NCBI GenBank assembly: GCA_003525525.1
Contig: DQED01000346.1
Span: forward strand, 1 to 8,099
Direction of reading: 5' to 3'
DNA from: Desulfovibrio sp.
GTDB taxonomy: Bacteria > Desulfobacterota > Desulfovibrionia > Desulfovibrionales > Desulfovibrionaceae
Length of the DNA: 8,099 nt
Shown: one piece after another, positions 5,377 through 8,099 of the stretch
Layout of the letters: each line of letters begins with the position of its first letter
Numbering within the stretch: the first letter of the stretch is position 1
Made by a program: the position numbers and the translations under genes
Notes under the pieces: model-generated
Seen by the model: only the letters and a program-made list of their open reading frames with translations
What the model was told of the DNA's origin: nothing
The model's database searches: none

Positions 5377-6588
5377 ATGGGCGTGAAGCACAAGATTTTG
5401 TTCGTCGATGACGACGCGGAAATGGCCGCGGCGCTCAAGCGCAAGCTGCGGCGAAAATACGCCGTGGACATCGCCGTGGGGTCCATGCGCGCGCTGGAGG
5501 CGGTGACCGAGGGCGGGCCGTATGCCGTGGTCGTCTCGGATCTGCGCATGCCGGGGCTCGACGGGCTGGAATTTTTCGACCGCCTGCGCCGGGTGTGCCC
5601 GGACACCGTACGCATCCTGCTCACCGGTTATGCCGACCTGGAGACGGCCATGGAGGCCATCAACGTCGGGCGGGTCTTCCGCTTCCTGGCCAAACCCTGC
5701 GCCGAGGAGACGCTGGAGGAGGCCCTGGCCGCCGGCGTCGCCCACTACCTGCAGGCCACGGCGGAAAGGGATTTTCTCAAGGGGGCGCTTCGCGGCATCA
5801 TCAAGCTGCTTACCGACCTGCTCGCCCTGCAAAACGCCGAAGCCATGGGCCGCGCCGGCCGGGTCCGGCGGCTGGTGATGGACATGGCCCGCTGCCTGGA
5901 AGCCCCGGAGATATGGCGCATCGAACTTGCGGTCACGCTGTCCCAGCTCGGGGCCGTGGTCATGCCCGAATCCATGTTCGCCGCCCTGCGCGCCGCCGGC
6001 AGCCTGGAAGGGGACAGGGCCGCGCTTTTCTCCCGCCATCCCGGCATCGGCGCGGATCTGCTCGCCAATATCCCCAAGCTCGGCGAGGTGGCCGATATCA
6101 TCCGTCATCAGGAACGCGCCTTCGCCGGCGAGGACGACGGCCCGCGCGGCGCGGCCATCCCCCTGGGCGCGCGTCTGCTCAAGGCGGCTCTCGACTACGA
6201 CCGGCTGCTCACCTCGGGTGTCGGCCGCGACGAGGCCCTTGCGGCCATGCAGGCCCGGGAAGGCATGTACGACCCCAAGGCGCTGGAGCTGATCGGCCTG
6301 CTGGCCGGCTCCCGCGAGGGCTACCGGCGCGCCGAAGCGCCGCTCACGGGCTTGACGGCGGGCATGATCCTGGAAGAGGACATCTGTCTTGGCACGGGCG
6401 AGAAGGCCGCCGTGGCCGGGCAGGTCGTGGACGCTGGCCTGGTCGAGCGCCTGCAGGGGATCGGCGTATGCTGCACCGCGCCGCTTCGGGTGCTGGCCCC
6501 GGCCAACGAGGAATCCGGGCTCGGCGCCGTCGATCCCGAGCTTTTGGCGCTGCTGCGCCGGGTGCGCGGCGCAGCGGGCGGCGCGTGA
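5377..6588 (+). CDS. Second response regulator, more degenerate HD-GYP domain
   Basis: Cytoplasmic protein of 403 residues, paralogous along its whole length to the gene at 717. The receiver (1-124) keeps D11-D13, phospho-acceptor D55 in SDLRMPGLDG, T83 and K106 in LAKPC. The second domain (about 130-310) keeps the order of the HD-GYP outline: VTLSQLG with S189-Q190 in place of HD, then HPGIGADLLANIPKL with H221, then IPLGARLLKAALDYD. The YDGGGLP segment of its paralogue is replaced by FAGEDDG, so even the GYP-like loop is gone. The C-terminal module (AGMILEEDI, then PLRVLAP) is shared and followed by about 25 extra residues. ATG 5377 is preceded by AAGGA at 5361-5365 with a long 11-base spacing. 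An in-frame extension to 5155 lies inside the kinase and was rejected. It is probably a non-enzymatic target of the adjacent kinase. Confidence 0.9.
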   Translation: MGVKHKILFVDDDAEMAAALKRKLRRKYAVDIAVGSMRALEAVTEGGPYAVVVSDLRMPGLDGLEFFDRLRRVCPDTVRILLTGYADLETAMEAINVGRVFRFLAKPCAEETLEEALAAGVAHYLQATAERDFLKGALRGIIKLLTDLLALQNAEAMGRAGRVRRLVMDMARCLEAPEIWRIELAVTLSQLGAVVMPESMFAALRAAGSLEGDRAALFSRHPGIGADLLANIPKLGEVADIIRHQERAFAGEDDGPRGAAIPLGARLLKAALDYDRLLTSGVGRDEALAAMQAREGMYDPKALELIGLLAGSREGYRRAEAPLTGLTAGMILEEDICLGTGEKAAVAGQVVDAGLVERLQGIGVCCTAPLRVLAPANEESGLGAVDPELLALLRRVRGAAGGA

Positions 6589-6594
6589 GGGGAG
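6587..6594 (+). promoter_or_regulatory. Ribosome binding site for the pseudo-receiver TPR gene
   Basis: GAGGGGAG overlaps the TGA of the preceding gene and lies 11 bases before ATG 6606. The spacing is long; GGACGGGG at 6596-6603 is nearer but very close to the ATG. Either supports the start at 6606 and close coupling to the gene before it. Confidence 0.45.
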
Positions 6595-6605
6595 CGGACG
6601 GGGTC

Positions 6606-7973
6606 ATGTCGAACATCATGCGAGTCCGGGCCGAGCAGACGGCCAAGAAATACGAGCGCATCGTCCTGGATTATTTCGCCGAAGGCGGCATGGCCGCGGC
6701 GGCCACGGACGACGAGAGCTTCGCCCGCATGGTGAAGTTCACCCTGGGCGGCCTGCGTATCGACGTCAAGACCGCCTTTCGCGAAGCCTCCGGCTACGAT
6801 GCGCTGGTGGCGTTCGTCAACAAGGCGGCGGGGCGCGCGCCCGCGCCGCTCGTGCTGTTCGTCGAGCGGCGCATCCGCAAGGCCGCCTGCATCAAGCCCG
6901 TCAAGGTGCTCAAGACCTTCTACGGCGACCGGGTGCGCATCATCGTGGTCAGCACCGAGATGTCCCGCGACGAGCTCGTCCTCACCCACGAGATCGGGGC
7001 CGACAGCATCATCACCAAGCCCATCTCGGCCAACGCCCTCATCGAAAAGATCGCCTTCGCCATAAAGCCCAACAACCAGCTCGGCGTCCTGCTCGACCGG
7101 GCGGCGGAACTCATCGCCGCCGGCGACCTGGACCAGGCCGAGCGGATCACGGCCAAGGCCTTCGAGATCAAGCCCGACAGCCTCAAGTGCCATCTGCTCA
7201 TGGGCGACGCTTCGCTCAAGCGTGGCGATTACGCCGCTGCGGAAAAGCATTACCTGGCCGCGGCCAAGGCCGAGAAGCTCTTTATCGAACCGCTCAAAAA
7301 GCTCGTTGACCTCTGCCGCGAATCCGGGGAGAGCGACAAACGCCTGGCCTACTTGAGCCGCCTGGACACGCTTTCGCCGCTCAATTTCGAGCGCAAGGTG
7401 GAGATCGGCGGCATGTACCTCGCCAGCGGCGACACGGACAAGGCCAAGACGTATTTCGAGGAGGCCCGGCGCGTGGTCACCCGGGTCGCCTCGGACATGG
7501 TCAGCGATTCGCTCATGGAGATCGCCCGGGCCATCGGCGACAAGGACCAGGACATGGCCCTGCGCTTCGTCACCGAGGCCATCGAAGCCAAGGGCGGGGC
7601 GCTCGGCAAGGCCGACCTGTGGATGTTCAACGACCGGGGCATCCTGCTGCGCCGCCAGGGCCTGTGGCAGCAGGCCGTGGACAACTACCGCAAGGCCCTG
7701 GAAATCGCGCCGGGCGACGCCGGCCTGCTCTACAACATCGGCGTGGCCCACGCCGAAGGCCGGCAATACGACATCGCCTTGGACCATTTCGAAAAAGCCC
7801 TGGCCGTGGACCCCAATCTCGCCCGGCAGGCCCCGTCCGTGGGCTACAACATCGCGACGGCCTACCACCGCTGCCGCAATCTGGCAGAAGCGCGGAAGTA
7901 TCTGCACATTTCCCTGGAAATCGATCCCGGCTACGAAGCGGCCAGACGGCTGCTCGAGCATCTCACCGAGTGA
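6606..7973 (+). CDS. Pseudo-receiver domain fused to TPR repeats
   Basis: Cytoplasmic protein of 455 residues. Residues 1-40 are a helical lead-in. About 40-154 has the outline of a receiver domain: strand PLVLFVERR (81-89), strand VRIIVVSTE, then GADSIITKPIS with the conserved-type K138. The acidic pair of strand 1 is missing and the phospho-acceptor position holds V86 or E87 rather than Asp, so it is predicted not to be phosphorylated; E87 might mimic a phosphorylated state. From residue 159 about seven TPR-like units follow, the clearest at ALEIAPGDAGLLYNIGVAHA, YDIALDHFEKALAVDPN and YNIATAYHRCRNLAEARKYL. It is the last gene of the kinase-receiver set and starts 17 bases after the second response regulator. 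A scaffold or output-adaptor role is inferred from the TPRs. A longer reading frame upstream, opening inside the previous gene, is an artefact of high GC. Confidence 0.88.
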   Translation: MSNIMRVRAEQTAKKYERIVLDYFAEGGMAAAATDDESFARMVKFTLGGLRIDVKTAFREASGYDALVAFVNKAAGRAPAPLVLFVERRIRKAACIKPVKVLKTFYGDRVRIIVVSTEMSRDELVLTHEIGADSIITKPISANALIEKIAFAIKPNNQLGVLLDRAAELIAAGDLDQAERITAKAFEIKPDSLKCHLLMGDASLKRGDYAAAEKHYLAAAKAEKLFIEPLKKLVDLCRESGESDKRLAYLSRLDTLSPLNFERKVEIGGMYLASGDTDKAKTYFEEARRVVTRVASDMVSDSLMEIARAIGDKDQDMALRFVTEAIEAKGGALGKADLWMFNDRGILLRRQGLWQQAVDNYRKALEIAPGDAGLLYNIGVAHAEGRQYDIALDHFEKALAVDPNLARQAPSVGYNIATAYHRCRNLAEARKYLHISLEIDPGYEAARRLLEHLTE

Positions 7974-7986
7974 CGCCGCCTTTGCC

Positions 7987-8099
7987 ATGCCCGTACGCAC
8001 TCACGCCTGCCGCGCTCTGGCGGCCTGCCTGATTCTGGCCGCCCTGGCCCTGCCCCGCCCGCTTTCCGCCGCGCAGGCGTCCCCGCCGTCGCCCGTCCC
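7987..8099 (+). CDS. Start of an exported protein, truncated by the right edge
   Basis: ATG 7987 opens a frame that runs off the window, with 37 complete codons visible. The N-terminus is a good Sec signal peptide: basic start (MPVRTHACR), hydrophobic core ALAACLILAALAL, helix breaker PRP and a cleavage-type LSAAQA, followed by a Pro-rich stretch. The LAAC resembles a lipobox but sits before the hydrophobic core, so lipoprotein processing is unlikely there. It follows the TPR gene by 13 bases, consistent with the same operon, though no clear ribosome site is visible. The mature function cannot be judged. Confidence 0.6.
   Translation, partial: MPVRTHACRALAACLILAALALPRPLSAAQASPPSPV

Noticed and set aside
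5595..6605. Upstream extension of the pseudo-receiver TPR gene
   Set aside because: It overlaps the second response regulator and is Arg/Gly/His-rich nonsense; ATG 6606 has a ribosome site just upstream.
6321..8000. Long minus-strand open frame of 559 codons
   Set aside because: It mirrors the pseudo-receiver TPR gene and part of the receiver gene, which have clear domains on the + strand. High GC leaves antisense frames open.
1..8099. CRISPR array, tRNA, rRNA, IS element or origin
   Set aside because: No spaced direct repeats, clover-leaf sequence, rRNA-like sequence, transposase or terminal inverted repeats were seen on reading both strands.

Overview
The window is very GC-rich and reads almost entirely on the + strand as one compact signalling operon. 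Its G/C-ending codons and protein families suggest a deltaproteobacterium of the Desulfovibrio group. This rests on remembered family resemblance, not on a search. The families are a TPR protein with a distinctive N-terminal domain, receiver proteins with a degenerate HD-GYP domain, and a Cys-bearing PAS histidine kinase.

Left edge (1-663): the end of an apparent phage or tail-module region. The tail end of one reading frame (2-112) overlaps by ATGA a small gene (109-663). That gene's Ala-rich C-terminal half resembles proteins found next to tail-fibre genes in prophages of this group. Base composition jumps from about 57% GC (1-240) to about 70% or more within this gene.

Centre (717-7973): six consecutive same-strand genes with short gaps or stop/start overlaps. 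In order they are a receiver plus degenerate HD-GYP protein; a TPR protein; a protein with four MshEN-like repeats and a possible CheX-like domain; a PAS-PAS histidine kinase; a second receiver plus degenerate HD-GYP protein; and a pseudo-receiver plus TPR protein. A gene for an exported protein starts 13 bases later at 7987 and runs off the right edge.

How they may work together (inference): the kinase senses an input through a Cys-containing PAS domain and phosphorylates the two receivers, whose phospho-acceptor residues are intact. Neither HD-GYP domain keeps the metal-binding HD or HHE residues, so they probably act by binding rather than by hydrolysing c-di-GMP. The MshEN-like repeats, a fold known to bind c-di-GMP, add a second possible link to that nucleotide. 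No DNA-binding domain, GGDEF domain or EAL domain is present, so output probably goes through protein contacts made by the two TPR proteins. No tRNA, rRNA, CRISPR array, IS element or convincing promoter was seen. No stretch over 300 bases lacks a gene.
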